The notes beneath the pieces were generated by a model. That model worked only from the letters and a program-made list of their open reading frames with translations, ran no database searches and was not told the DNA's origin. 5,076 bases of DNA, taken from positions 1 to 5,076 of the forward strand of contig CALCGM010000649.1 of NCBI GenBank assembly GCA_937900985.1. Direction: 5' to 3'. The translations under genes were made by a program, and so were the position numbers. The first letter of the stretch is position 1. Every line of letters starts with the position of its first letter. Positions 1-5,076 of this stretch are shown here, in pieces. Origin of the DNA: an uncultured Planctomycetaceae bacterium (GTDB lineage Bacteria > Planctomycetota > Planctomycetia > Pirellulales > UBA1268).

Positions 1-624
1 TCGCTTGAGGCCGACTGCAGGCTGCTCGCCGAGGCTGGCGTGCGATGGGTGTTTGCACCGCCGGTCGAGGCCCTCTATCCGCCCGGCGATGCCACGCGGG
101 TTGTTGTGGATGGCCCCAGCCGCCGCTGGGAAGGCGAGCATCGGCCTGGCCACTTCCCCGGCGTGGCCACCGTCGTCTGCAAGCTCTTCTCGATGGTGCC
201 GGCTGACGCTGCCTTCTTCGGCGGCAAAGACTGGCAGCAGACGGTGGTCGTGCGGCGGATGGTGCGCGACCTGGCGATTCCAGTCGATGTGGTCGTCTGC
301 CCGACTGTCCGCGAACCCGATGGCCTCGCCCTGAGTTCTCGCAACGTGTATCTCGGCAGCGACGATCGCCTGCGAGCCGTGGCCCTCTCTGAGGGGCTCG
401 CGGCGGCCCGCAGCTGCTGGCAGCAGGGCGGCACGGCAGCGGAGGCCACAGCGGCCTTGGCCGCGCCGCTTGCCCGTGAAGCGATCGACGTTGACTATGC
501 GGTGGTGGTCGACCCCGACAGCCTCGAGCCGCATCCAGGCGACGCTCGTGGACTGCCAGCGATCGCGCTGGTGGCCGGCCGGGTCGGCCCGACCCGGCTG
601 ATCGACAACATGCTTCTCTCCTGA
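1..624 (+). CDS. panC: Pantothenate synthetase, C-terminal part (5' end outside window)
   Basis: PanC is a cytoplasmic enzyme that joins pantoate and beta-alanine with ATP to make pantothenate, AMP and pyrophosphate, on the route to coenzyme A. The reading frame is open from base 1 and 207 codons are visible. Its first residues, SLEADCRLLAEAGVRWVFAP, match the family block that follows the NPxQF region. Then come the HFPGVATVVCKLF block (from about codon 51), FGGKDWQQ (codons 73-80, the FGxKDxQQ nucleotide-binding motif) and DGLALSSRN (SSRN at codons 112-115, the KMSKS-like ATP loop). The end, RVGPTRLIDNMLLS, is the usual PanC C-terminus. Against a normal length of about 280-290 residues, roughly 80 are missing on the left, including the MGALHxGH motif. 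The only oddity is Gly in the third position of FGGKD, where Glu or Gln is common. lgt follows after 31 bases. The identification is secure. Confidence 0.96.
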   Translation, partial: SLEADCRLLAEAGVRWVFAPPVEALYPPGDATRVVVDGPSRRWEGEHRPGHFPGVATVVCKLFSMVPADAAFFGGKDWQQTVVVRRMVRDLAIPVDVVVCPTVREPDGLALSSRNVYLGSDDRLRAVALSEGLAAARSCWQQGGTAAEATAALAAPLAREAIDVDYAVVVDPDSLEPHPGDARGLPAIALVAGRVGPTRLIDNMLLS

Positions 625-655
625 GCCTTCCTCTCCCTCCACCAGCACGACGCGA

Positions 656-1723
656 ATGGTTTCCACGCTGTTTCACATTCCGTCGCGGATCGGTGATCCC
701 GAGAGTGGCGTGCCGCTGTTTGGCTTCGGCCTGCTGCTGGTCTTGTGGGCGGTCGCTGCGGTGGCTGCCACGCTGTGGGTCGCCTGGCGATCCGGCTGGC
801 CGGTCGCCGTGCGGAGCCTGCTGCTGCCGCTGTCGCTGGTTGGCGGAATGATCGTGTGGGTGCTGCCGGCCCTCGACGACGGCCAGGGCATCCCGATTCG
901 AGGCTACGGCGTGATGCTCCTGGCGGCCGTCGCGGCGGGCACCTGGCTTTCGATCGTCCGCGGCCGCAGGATGGGCTTCGACGCCGACACCCTGCTGGGC
1001 CTGGGCACCCAGATCTTTCTCTGGGGCCTTGTCGGGGCGCGGATTTTCTACGTGATCGAGTATCACGAGCAGTTCTTCGGCCAAGGCCGCCCCCTCGCCG
1101 AAAGCCTCGCTGCCGTCGCCAACGTGGCCGCCGGTGGCCTGGTGGTTTTCGGGTCGCTGCCAACCGCGGCCGTGGCGGCCTGGTGGTTTGCCCGCCGGCG
1201 GGGCCTCGACCTGCTGCAGCTGGCCGACTGCATCGCCCCGGGGCTGCTCGTGGGGCTCGCCTTGGGTCGGGTCGGCTGTTTTCTCAACGGCTGCTGCTTC
1301 GGCGGCGAGTGCGACCTGCCCTGGGCGGTCACCTTCCCACCCGAGAGCCCGCCCTGGTTTGCTCAGGTGCAACGCGGCCTGCTGCCCAACCTTCCGCCGG
1401 AGACCGTCGGCCGCAGCCTGCCGGTGCATCCGGCGCAGCTCTACGCCGCCATCGACGCCGGGCTGCTGGCGTGGCTTGCCGTCTGCTTCACCCCGCTCGC
1501 TCGACGCGATGGCCAGGTGTTTGCTCTCGTGCTCACCATCCACCCGATTTCGCGGATCCTGATCGAAATGATCCGCGTCGATGAGCCCCCGGCGCTGGGC
1601 ACCCCATTTTCCATTTCACAGCTGATTTCCCTGGTGCTGCTCGGGGCTGCTGCCATGCTCTGGGTGGTCACCTTTCGTCGGCCGCCACGGGTTTCCTTTG
1701 ACAGCAGCTCCCTGACCGGCTGA
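656..1723 (+). CDS. lgt: Prolipoprotein diacylglyceryl transferase (Lgt), Cys-rich variant
   Basis: Lgt is an integral inner-membrane enzyme that moves diacylglycerol from phosphatidylglycerol to the lipobox cysteine of prolipoproteins, the first step of lipoprotein maturation. The 355 residues contain several hydrophobic helices. Visible family blocks are RGYGVMLLAA (Tyr84, matching the essential Tyr of the E. coli YG motif), a GG at 160-161, GRVGCFLNGCCFG at 204-216 (the Lgt signature), HPAQLY at 258-263 and SRILIEMIR at 299-307. Three family positions differ from E. coli: Phe165 stands where His of HGG lies, and Cys208 and Cys213 stand where Asn and Glu of GNFINGE lie. I recall Cys in the signature as common in planctomycete homologues. 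The ATG at 656 is chosen because TLFHIP and VPLFGFG right after it look like the normal N-terminus; no Shine-Dalgarno is seen. It is probably co-transcribed with panC. A non-canonical Lgt paralogue is the main alternative. Confidence 0.92.
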   Translation: MVSTLFHIPSRIGDPESGVPLFGFGLLLVLWAVAAVAATLWVAWRSGWPVAVRSLLLPLSLVGGMIVWVLPALDDGQGIPIRGYGVMLLAAVAAGTWLSIVRGRRMGFDADTLLGLGTQIFLWGLVGARIFYVIEYHEQFFGQGRPLAESLAAVANVAAGGLVVFGSLPTAAVAAWWFARRRGLDLLQLADCIAPGLLVGLALGRVGCFLNGCCFGGECDLPWAVTFPPESPPWFAQVQRGLLPNLPPETVGRSLPVHPAQLYAAIDAGLLAWLAVCFTPLARRDGQVFALVLTIHPISRILIEMIRVDEPPALGTPFSISQLISLVLLGAAAMLWVVTFRRPPRVSFDSSSLTG

Positions 1724-1756
1724 CACTGGAAGTTTCCGGGAATCTTTTTGCCGCTC

Positions 1757-1760
1757 GAGG
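1757..1760 (+). promoter_or_regulatory. Ribosome binding site supporting the GTG start of the sigma factor
   Basis: GAGG lies seven bases before the GTG at 1768, a normal Shine-Dalgarno spacing. The frame is open further upstream without a better start codon, so this site decides the start. Most other genes in the window have no comparable site, which makes this one stand out. Confidence 0.5.
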
Positions 1761-1767
1761 CGTCAAA

Positions 1768-2316
1768 GTGCAGGACAGCGAGATCATCGAACGCGTGCTC
1801 GCAGGCGATCACGCGGCCTACGCCACGCTTGTCGAGCGACACCAGCCGCAGATTCTGCGTCTGCTCGAACGGCTCGTGGGGTGTCGTGACACGGCCCAGG
1901 ATCTCGCGCAGGAAGCGTTTATCGCGGCCTTTCGCGGCCTGAAGTCGTTTCAACACAAAAGCAGTTTCTCGACATGGCTCCACCGCATTGCCTGCAACAA
2001 GGCGACCTCGGCTGCCCGGCGTCGCCGTCCTGTGCCGCTTGCCCCAACTGCCGATCCTGTTGCGGAGACGAGCGACGTCTCGGCCCGGCTCGAACTGGCA
2101 GACAAGGCGGAGGCGGTGAAGCAGGCGCTCGCCCAGCTCGATCAGCGGTATCGAGCGGTGGTCGTCCTGGCCGATATGGAAGACGCAACCTACGAGTCGA
2201 TCGCGGGAATCCTCGACATCCCGGTCGGCACAGTCCGCAGCAGGCTCCACAGGGCCCGCATGGAGCTTCGCGAACGGCTCAGGCCTTTCGTCGCAGCACA
2301 ATCGAGTTCCTCGTAA
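1768..2316 (+). CDS. ECF-type RNA polymerase sigma factor (sigma-70 family, RpoE-like)
   Basis: This is an extracytoplasmic-function sigma factor of 182 residues, the usual size, which directs RNA polymerase to a stress or envelope regulon. Region 2 covers about residues 14-77: a DHAAYATLVERH start, then RDTAQDLAQEAFIAAF (40-55, the core-binding and -10 recognition helix), then FSTWLHRIACN (67-77). A variable Arg/Pro-rich linker follows (84-105). Region 4 covers about 117-172, with LDQRYRAVVVL and the helix-turn-helix TYESIAGILDIPVGTVRSRLHRAR (141-164) that reads the -35 element. Regions 1.1, 1.2 and 3 are absent, as expected for the ECF class. The start is GTG, backed by a GAGG seven bases upstream. 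The gene lies 44 bases after lgt and 13 bases before the probable anti-sigma gene, whose product should hold it inactive at the membrane. Its ECF subgroup cannot be named from sequence alone. Confidence 0.94.
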   Translation: MQDSEIIERVLAGDHAAYATLVERHQPQILRLLERLVGCRDTAQDLAQEAFIAAFRGLKSFQHKSSFSTWLHRIACNKATSAARRRRPVPLAPTADPVAETSDVSARLELADKAEAVKQALAQLDQRYRAVVVLADMEDATYESIAGILDIPVGTVRSRLHRARMELRERLRPFVAAQSSSS

Positions 2317-2329
2317 GACGGCTGCCAGG

Positions 2330-3694
2330 ATGACACTCGAATCAGATTCACCGACGATCAGCGAATGGCTTGATGGCCGGCTTCCAGCAGAGGAAGCCGA
2401 TGCGGTGGCTGCTGCCGTACGAGCCAACCCACAGCTCGCAGAAGTCGCGGCAGAGCTCCGCCAGCTCAAGGAGCTGCTGACCAATGCCGGCGACCAGCCG
2501 GTGGACACGAGCTCATCCCTGACCTCGGCGGTGATGTCGGCGATCGCGGGCCTGGAGCCCGGCAACGAAGACCCCTTCACCGAAACCGACGAAGAGGTCG
2601 ACGAGGCTGTCGAACAGGAGTGGCAGCGGGTGGAGCGGGATCGCCTCGACGAAGAGCGAGCCGAGGCGCTCGAAGACGAAGAGGCGACCAGCGAGGCACG
2701 ACGCACCGATGGGTTATCGGCAGCCTCTGATCGTCGCTGGCTCAAGCCGGCCATGACGGTGGCCTTGGCCGCAGGCCTGCTCGTCGCCGTCATGCTGAAC
2801 CTGGGAGACCCGCCCGCCGTCGATGCACCTCCCGGCCGCGGCCCGCAGGCACGCACGGTCGAAGTCGCTGAACGACCTGAGATCGATCCGGTCGCCCTGG
2901 CCGAACGCATGATTGCCCGCGGCATCGAACTGACCGAAGGCAGGCCCTCGATGGGCACGCTGCACATGACCGTCCACCTGGGCGATCGCGAAGGCCGACG
3001 ACAGTTTGAAGAGCTGCTCGCTCGCAGCCGCGTGCGGCTCGACCGCGAAGAGACGATGGAGGGGGGCCGCGTGGAACGGATCGGCTGCTTTGGCCGGGCC
3101 GCTGAGGTGGATCGGCTGCTGGAAACCCTGGCGGTTTCCTCTGGCAGCGTGGTGGTGCAGGCAGGCTCGTTGTCGCGGGAGGCCATCGACCGGCTGGAAC
3201 GACGAGGGCCTGTCGCTGAGCCGATGCTCGCGGCCGCGGATGCCGAGGTGGAAACGGCAACTGAGCTGCAGCCGCCTCCCGAGGCTCTGGCCGGCGGCAT
3301 GGGAGCCGCACCGCGGGCGATGGCGATCCAGATTGCAGAAGAGCCAGCACCGGCTGCCGAAATCGCAGCTGGCGAGACGTCTGAGGAAGCTGCCGCGCCG
3401 CCGATTGCAGCCCTTGCTCAGGCGGATGCACCACCGGGCCTGGCACGCAGCCTCGGCGGCCGCTCAGCACGGATGGCAACGCCACCTGAGACTGACGACA
3501 TCGCGGCGGCTCAGGCCGAGGCTCCTCCTGCCGCCATGGTGGCCAAAGCGGCGCCGCCGATGGCAGCAGCCGTCGATGTTCCACCGCCACCCAAGCTGAT
3601 TCCACCGGAAGGCTACGTGCGGCTGTGGATCGACATCGTTGACGACACCAGGCCTGCTGCGGGTGAGCCGCCGGCCGGCGGCACGAGCCCCTGA
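2330..3694 (+). CDS. Probable single-pass membrane anti-sigma factor, zinc-free, with long Ala/Pro-rich extracytoplasmic tail
   Basis: The role is inferred from position directly after the ECF gene and from domain order. Residues 9-52 (TISEWLDGRLPAEEADAV through LRQLKELL) look like the helical sigma-binding domain of anti-sigma factors, but with no His or Cys, so the HxxxCxxC zinc site is absent. Residues 78-125 are very acidic and may form a coiled coil. One membrane helix lies at about 139-158 (KPAMTVALAAGLLVAVMLNL), predicting a cytoplasmic N-terminus. Outside the membrane, a folded-looking region at about 183-292 (MGTLHMTVHLG, then FEELLARSRV and VDRLLETLAV) holds the only cysteine, Cys253. 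A low-complexity Ala/Pro/Glu stretch (295-425) and a short ordered end, GYVRLWIDIVDD (428-439), follow. At 454 residues it is much longer than typical zinc anti-sigma factors. The ATG at 2330 lies 13 bases after the sigma stop and has only a poorly spaced AGG before it. The sensing role of the outer part is unknown. Confidence 0.8.
   Translation: MTLESDSPTISEWLDGRLPAEEADAVAAAVRANPQLAEVAAELRQLKELLTNAGDQPVDTSSSLTSAVMSAIAGLEPGNEDPFTETDEEVDEAVEQEWQRVERDRLDEERAEALEDEEATSEARRTDGLSAASDRRWLKPAMTVALAAGLLVAVMLNLGDPPAVDAPPGRGPQARTVEVAERPEIDPVALAERMIARGIELTEGRPSMGTLHMTVHLGDREGRRQFEELLARSRVRLDREETMEGGRVERIGCFGRAAEVDRLLETLAVSSGSVVVQAGSLSREAIDRLERRGPVAEPMLAAADAEVETATELQPPPEALAGGMGAAPRAMAIQIAEEPAPAAEIAAGETSEEAAAPPIAALAQADAPPGLARSLGGRSARMATPPETDDIAAAQAEAPPAAMVAKAAPPMAAAVDVPPPPKLIPPEGYVRLWIDIVDDTRPAAGEPPAGGTSP
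3667..3682. repeat. Perfect 16-base GC palindrome inside the 3' end of the anti-sigma gene
   Basis: GCCGCCGGCCGGCGGC equals its own reverse complement. It encodes part of the EPPAGG tail, where codon choice is free to form such a structure. In RNA it could fold as a six-base-pair stem with a four-base loop, 12 bases before the stop codon. It may only reflect GCC/GGC codon bias. No protein binding site is recognised. Confidence 0.5.
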
Positions 3695-3699
3695 GGGGC
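3687..3699 (+). promoter_or_regulatory. Hairpin with the anti-sigma stop codon in its loop, covering the CDGSH ribosome binding site
   Basis: GCCCC-TGA-GGGGC forms a five-base-pair G/C stem whose three-base loop is exactly the TGA stop of the anti-sigma gene. The right arm contains most of GAGGGG (3693-3698), the Shine-Dalgarno-like site six bases before the ATG at 3705. Folding would hide the site. A ribosome arriving to terminate the anti-sigma reading would open it, giving translational coupling. The pairing is seen directly; the regulatory role is inferred. Confidence 0.4.
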
Positions 3700-3704
3700 A
3701 TTGG

Positions 3705-4004
3705 ATGAGCGAGCACCCAGCGAATCGCAGCAGTGGCTCTCCGCGAACCCCTGCCGACACCGTCACCATTCGCTGCCGTGAAAACGGGCCACTGGTGGTG
3801 GAAATGCCCGCTGAGGCCCTGACGCCGGGGCTGAAGCTGCAGGTGACCGACCATCTCGGGGCGGCGTTCACGCCTCCCGAGGGCAAGCGGGCAGTCGCCC
3901 TCTGTCGCTGCGGGCACAGCAGCAGGCGGCCATTCTGCGACGGATCGCATCGCCAGCATGGATTTCTGGCCGCAGAACAGGCCGAGCCCCAGCCCGACGG
4001 ATAG
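3705..4004 (+). CDS. CDGSH-type [2Fe-2S] iron-sulfur protein
   Basis: This small protein of 99 residues carries one complete CDGSH motif, CRCGHSSRRPFCDGSH (67-82). It fits the family pattern C-x-C-x2-S-x3-P-x-C-D-G-S-H exactly. Expected cluster ligands are Cys67, Cys69, Cys78 and His82 (three Cys plus one His), which typically give a redox-active and labile [2Fe-2S] cluster. The preceding part (20-62: VTIRCRENGPLVVEMP, then VTDHLGAAFTPPEGKR) resembles the beta-rich N-terminal lead-in of bacterial members. No signal peptide or membrane helix is visible, so it should be cytoplasmic. ATG 3705 is chosen because it lies ten bases after the anti-sigma stop, with GAGGGG six bases upstream; a TTG at 3639 would add 22 unlike residues that overlap the previous gene. 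Candidate roles are electron transfer, cluster donation or redox sensing. The substrate or partner is unknown. Confidence 0.9.
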   Translation: MSEHPANRSSGSPRTPADTVTIRCRENGPLVVEMPAEALTPGLKLQVTDHLGAAFTPPEGKRAVALCRCGHSSRRPFCDGSHRQHGFLAAEQAEPQPDG

Positions 4005-4006
4005 TG

Positions 4007-4027
4007 GCAGCCGGTCGCAGCGGCTGC
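4007..4027 (+). terminator. GC stem-loop just after the CDGSH stop, possible transcript end
   Basis: GCAGCCG (4007-4013) pairs perfectly with CGGCTGC (4021-4027) around a seven-base loop, starting two bases after the TAG stop. No T-run follows, so it is not a textbook intrinsic terminator. It could protect a 3' end or act with Rho. A second GGCTGC at 4033-4038 could pair with the same left arm instead. Confidence 0.35.
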
Positions 4028-4118
4028 GAAAAGGCTGCACGTCAGAAAAACTGAACGCGTTGAACCGCCGATAACAGGGAAGAAACCGGTTTTTTCACGC
4101 CGAGTGGGCCGGAGACAT

Positions 4119-4172
4119 ATGGACTGCCCCGGGCGCGACATGTACCGTTTGGATGAGCGGAAGGAACGGTGA
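4119..4172 (+). CDS. Possible 17-codon leader peptide ORF before the permease gene
   Basis: An ATG at 4119 follows GGAG (4111-4114) by four bases and opens a reading of MDCPGRDMYRLDERKER ending at TGA 4170-4172. No family is recognised and the composition is simply polar and charged. Its interest is position: the stop overlaps a GTG at 4169 as GTGA. That GTG is in frame with the permease, the arrangement typical of translationally coupled genes. Short ORFs arise easily by chance in 200 bases, so this stays tentative. Confidence 0.25.
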   Translation: MDCPGRDMYRLDERKER

Positions 4173-4201
4173 GCCGCGGCCACGCCCCTCGGTGGAAGGA
4201 T

Positions 4202-5076
4202 ATGACGTCACACTCCAAGCCGAACTTCTACCAGCGGCACGCCGTTGCCATCATGGCAGTGCTCGTGTTCTTGCTGCCATTGGTGGTCGTCGGCGCGATC
4301 AAAGCCAAGGGCAACAACCGCAACGACGTGAAGGGATGGCTGCCGGCCGAGTATCCCGAAACGCAGGTCTACAAGTTTTTCCGGCAGCATTTCCAAGGCG
4401 AGGAGTTCATTCTCGCCAGCTGGGAAGGCTGCACGATGAACGACCCGCGGCTGGAGCTGATGGCCACGAAGCTCCTGCCGCCGCCCGAAGAGGCCTCGCG
4501 GGTCGACCAGCCGCTCTATTTCAAGACGGTGCAGACGGGGCCTCGCGCCGTCGACCTGATGACCAGCGAGCCCCTGCTGCTTGAGCGGGAGGAAGCCATC
4601 CGCAGGCTGACCGGCGCTCTGATCGGGCCAGCCTCCGATGGTGTGGAGCCGCTGTCGGTCGCCGACAATCTCGATGAGCGGCAGACATGCCTCGTGCTGA
4701 CGCTCTCCGACCTCGCCCGCACCAACCTGCACGGGGCGATCGATCAGGTGAAGCAGATCGCCACCGACGAGTGTGCGATTCCCGAGGAGAGCCTGCATAT
4801 CGGCGGTCCGCCCGTCGACAATGTGGCGATCGATAAGGCAGGCCAGAGCAGCGTCACGATCCTCTTCGGGCTCTCGCTCGTGGTGGGCTTTATCGTCAGC
4901 TGGCTGTCGCTGCGGAGCAAGCTGTTGGTGGGGCTGGTGATCGCCTCAGGCGTCTACAGCATGTTTGCGAGCCTCGCGGTGGTCTGGTATTCAGGCTACC
5001 CCGTCGATGCGATTCTGCTGACGATGCCATCGCTGGTGTATGTGGCCACCACGAGCGGCGCGATCCATCTGGCCAA
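4202..5076 (+). CDS. RND/MMPL-superfamily membrane permease, N-terminal part (3' end outside window)
   Basis: This is the start of a proton-driven RND-type transporter; 291 codons are visible and the frame runs off the right edge. A short cytoplasmic start leads into TM1 (about 13-33). A periplasmic domain (about 35-215) follows, with NDVKGWLPAEYPETQVYKFF (41-60), GEEFILASWEG and IGGPPVDNVAIDKAG. Then come TM2 (217-237), TM3 (241-262) and TM4 (269-290), the last ending in SGAIHLA. One helix, a large loop, then a helix bundle is the RND plan, and the WLP and IHL blocks resemble permeases annotated as MMPL in planctomycetes. Cargo cannot be told. ATG 4202 has GGAAGGA ending one base upstream, which is too close. 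GTG 4169 in the same frame would add 11 residues; it also has a close GGAAGGA (4159-4165, three bases away) and overlaps the stop of a mini-ORF. I keep 4202 as the simpler call, but 4169 is a real alternative. Confidence 0.85.
   Translation, partial: MTSHSKPNFYQRHAVAIMAVLVFLLPLVVVGAIKAKGNNRNDVKGWLPAEYPETQVYKFFRQHFQGEEFILASWEGCTMNDPRLELMATKLLPPPEEASRVDQPLYFKTVQTGPRAVDLMTSEPLLLEREEAIRRLTGALIGPASDGVEPLSVADNLDERQTCLVLTLSDLARTNLHGAIDQVKQIATDECAIPEESLHIGGPPVDNVAIDKAGQSSVTILFGLSLVVGFIVSWLSLRSKLLVGLVIASGVYSMFASLAVVWYSGYPVDAILLTMPSLVYVATTSGAIHLA

Noticed and set aside
745..1584. A 279-codon + strand frame inside lgt
   Set aside because: Arg/Gly/Pro-rich frame-shifted reading of lgt. The lgt frame carries all family motifs.
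1737..1752. GG-N10-GC with TTGC, resembling a sigma-54 -24/-12 promoter
   Set aside because: Few other consensus bases match, and a start there would remove the GAGG ribosome site from the message. A chance match is more likely.
1441..3300. A 619-codon open frame on the minus strand across lgt, sigma and anti-sigma genes
   Set aside because: It is Ser/Arg/Ala-rich with no family motif and lies opposite three well-supported genes. Long antisense frames are expected in GC-rich coding DNA.
3639..3704. TTG at 3639 as start of the CDGSH gene
   Set aside because: It would add 22 Arg/Pro/Ala residues overlapping the anti-sigma gene, while ATG 3705 has its own ribosome site at good spacing.
4005..4019. 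TGGCA followed by CGCA, resembling a sigma-54 promoter
   Set aside because: The GG-to-GC spacing is one base short and the sequence is explained by the stem-loop there.
2790..4040. A 416-codon minus-strand frame across the anti-sigma and CDGSH genes
   Set aside because: Low-complexity Arg/Pro/Ser composition, no motif, and fully opposite clear coding sequence.
4060..4075. TTGAAC and GATAAC as -35 and -10 boxes
   Set aside because: They are only four bases apart, far from the needed 16-18.
4153..4584. A 143-codon + strand frame starting at ATG 4153
   Set aside because: It lies out of frame with the permease, whose frame shows membrane helices and RND blocks. The product is Arg/Ala-rich and unlike any family.
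4208..4798. A 196-codon minus-strand frame opposite the permease
   Set aside because: It lies opposite the periplasmic domain of the permease and has no recognisable motif.

Overview
The window is GC-rich (about two thirds G+C by eye) and tightly packed. Every gene I can support lies on the + strand. The likely source is a planctomycete, possibly of the Pirellulales. The grounds are an ECF sigma factor paired with a zinc-free, Ala/Pro-tailed membrane anti-sigma factor, a Cys-rich Lgt variant (GRxGCFLNGCC), and an RND/MMPL permease of a type I associate with that phylum. This placement rests on recalled family features, not on a search.

Layout: (1) bases 1-624 hold the C-terminal three quarters of pantothenate synthetase (panC), cut by the left edge. 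(2) Bases 656-1723 hold lgt, prolipoprotein diacylglyceryl transferase, 31 bases downstream. (3) Bases 1768-2316 hold an ECF sigma-70 factor starting at GTG, and 2330-3694 its probable membrane-bound anti-sigma factor, 13 bases apart. (4) Bases 3705-4004 hold a small CDGSH-type [2Fe-2S] protein only 10 bases beyond the anti-sigma stop. That stop codon sits in the loop of a GC hairpin which also covers the CDGSH ribosome binding site. (5) Bases 4005-4201 are the only sizeable gap. They hold a GC stem-loop, a T-run next to a palindrome and a possible 17-codon leader ORF. (6) From 4202 (or GTG 4169) to the right edge is the N-terminal part of an RND-superfamily permease.

How the genes fit together: panC (coenzyme A precursor synthesis) and lgt (lipoprotein lipidation) are housekeeping genes that probably share a transcript. 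The sigma/anti-sigma pair is a classic envelope-sensing switch: the anti-sigma factor has a cytoplasmic sigma-binding domain, one membrane helix and a large extracytoplasmic part. The least expected element is the CDGSH protein coupled to the end of this switch, which hints at a redox or iron-sulfur link. The permease may be a separate unit.

No RNA gene, CRISPR array, insertion sequence or tRNA was seen. I see no clear new defence or mobile system. The most interesting points are the sigma/anti-sigma/CDGSH cassette, the stop-codon hairpin at its last junction, the Lgt active-site substitutions and the GTGA-coupled leader ORF before the permease.
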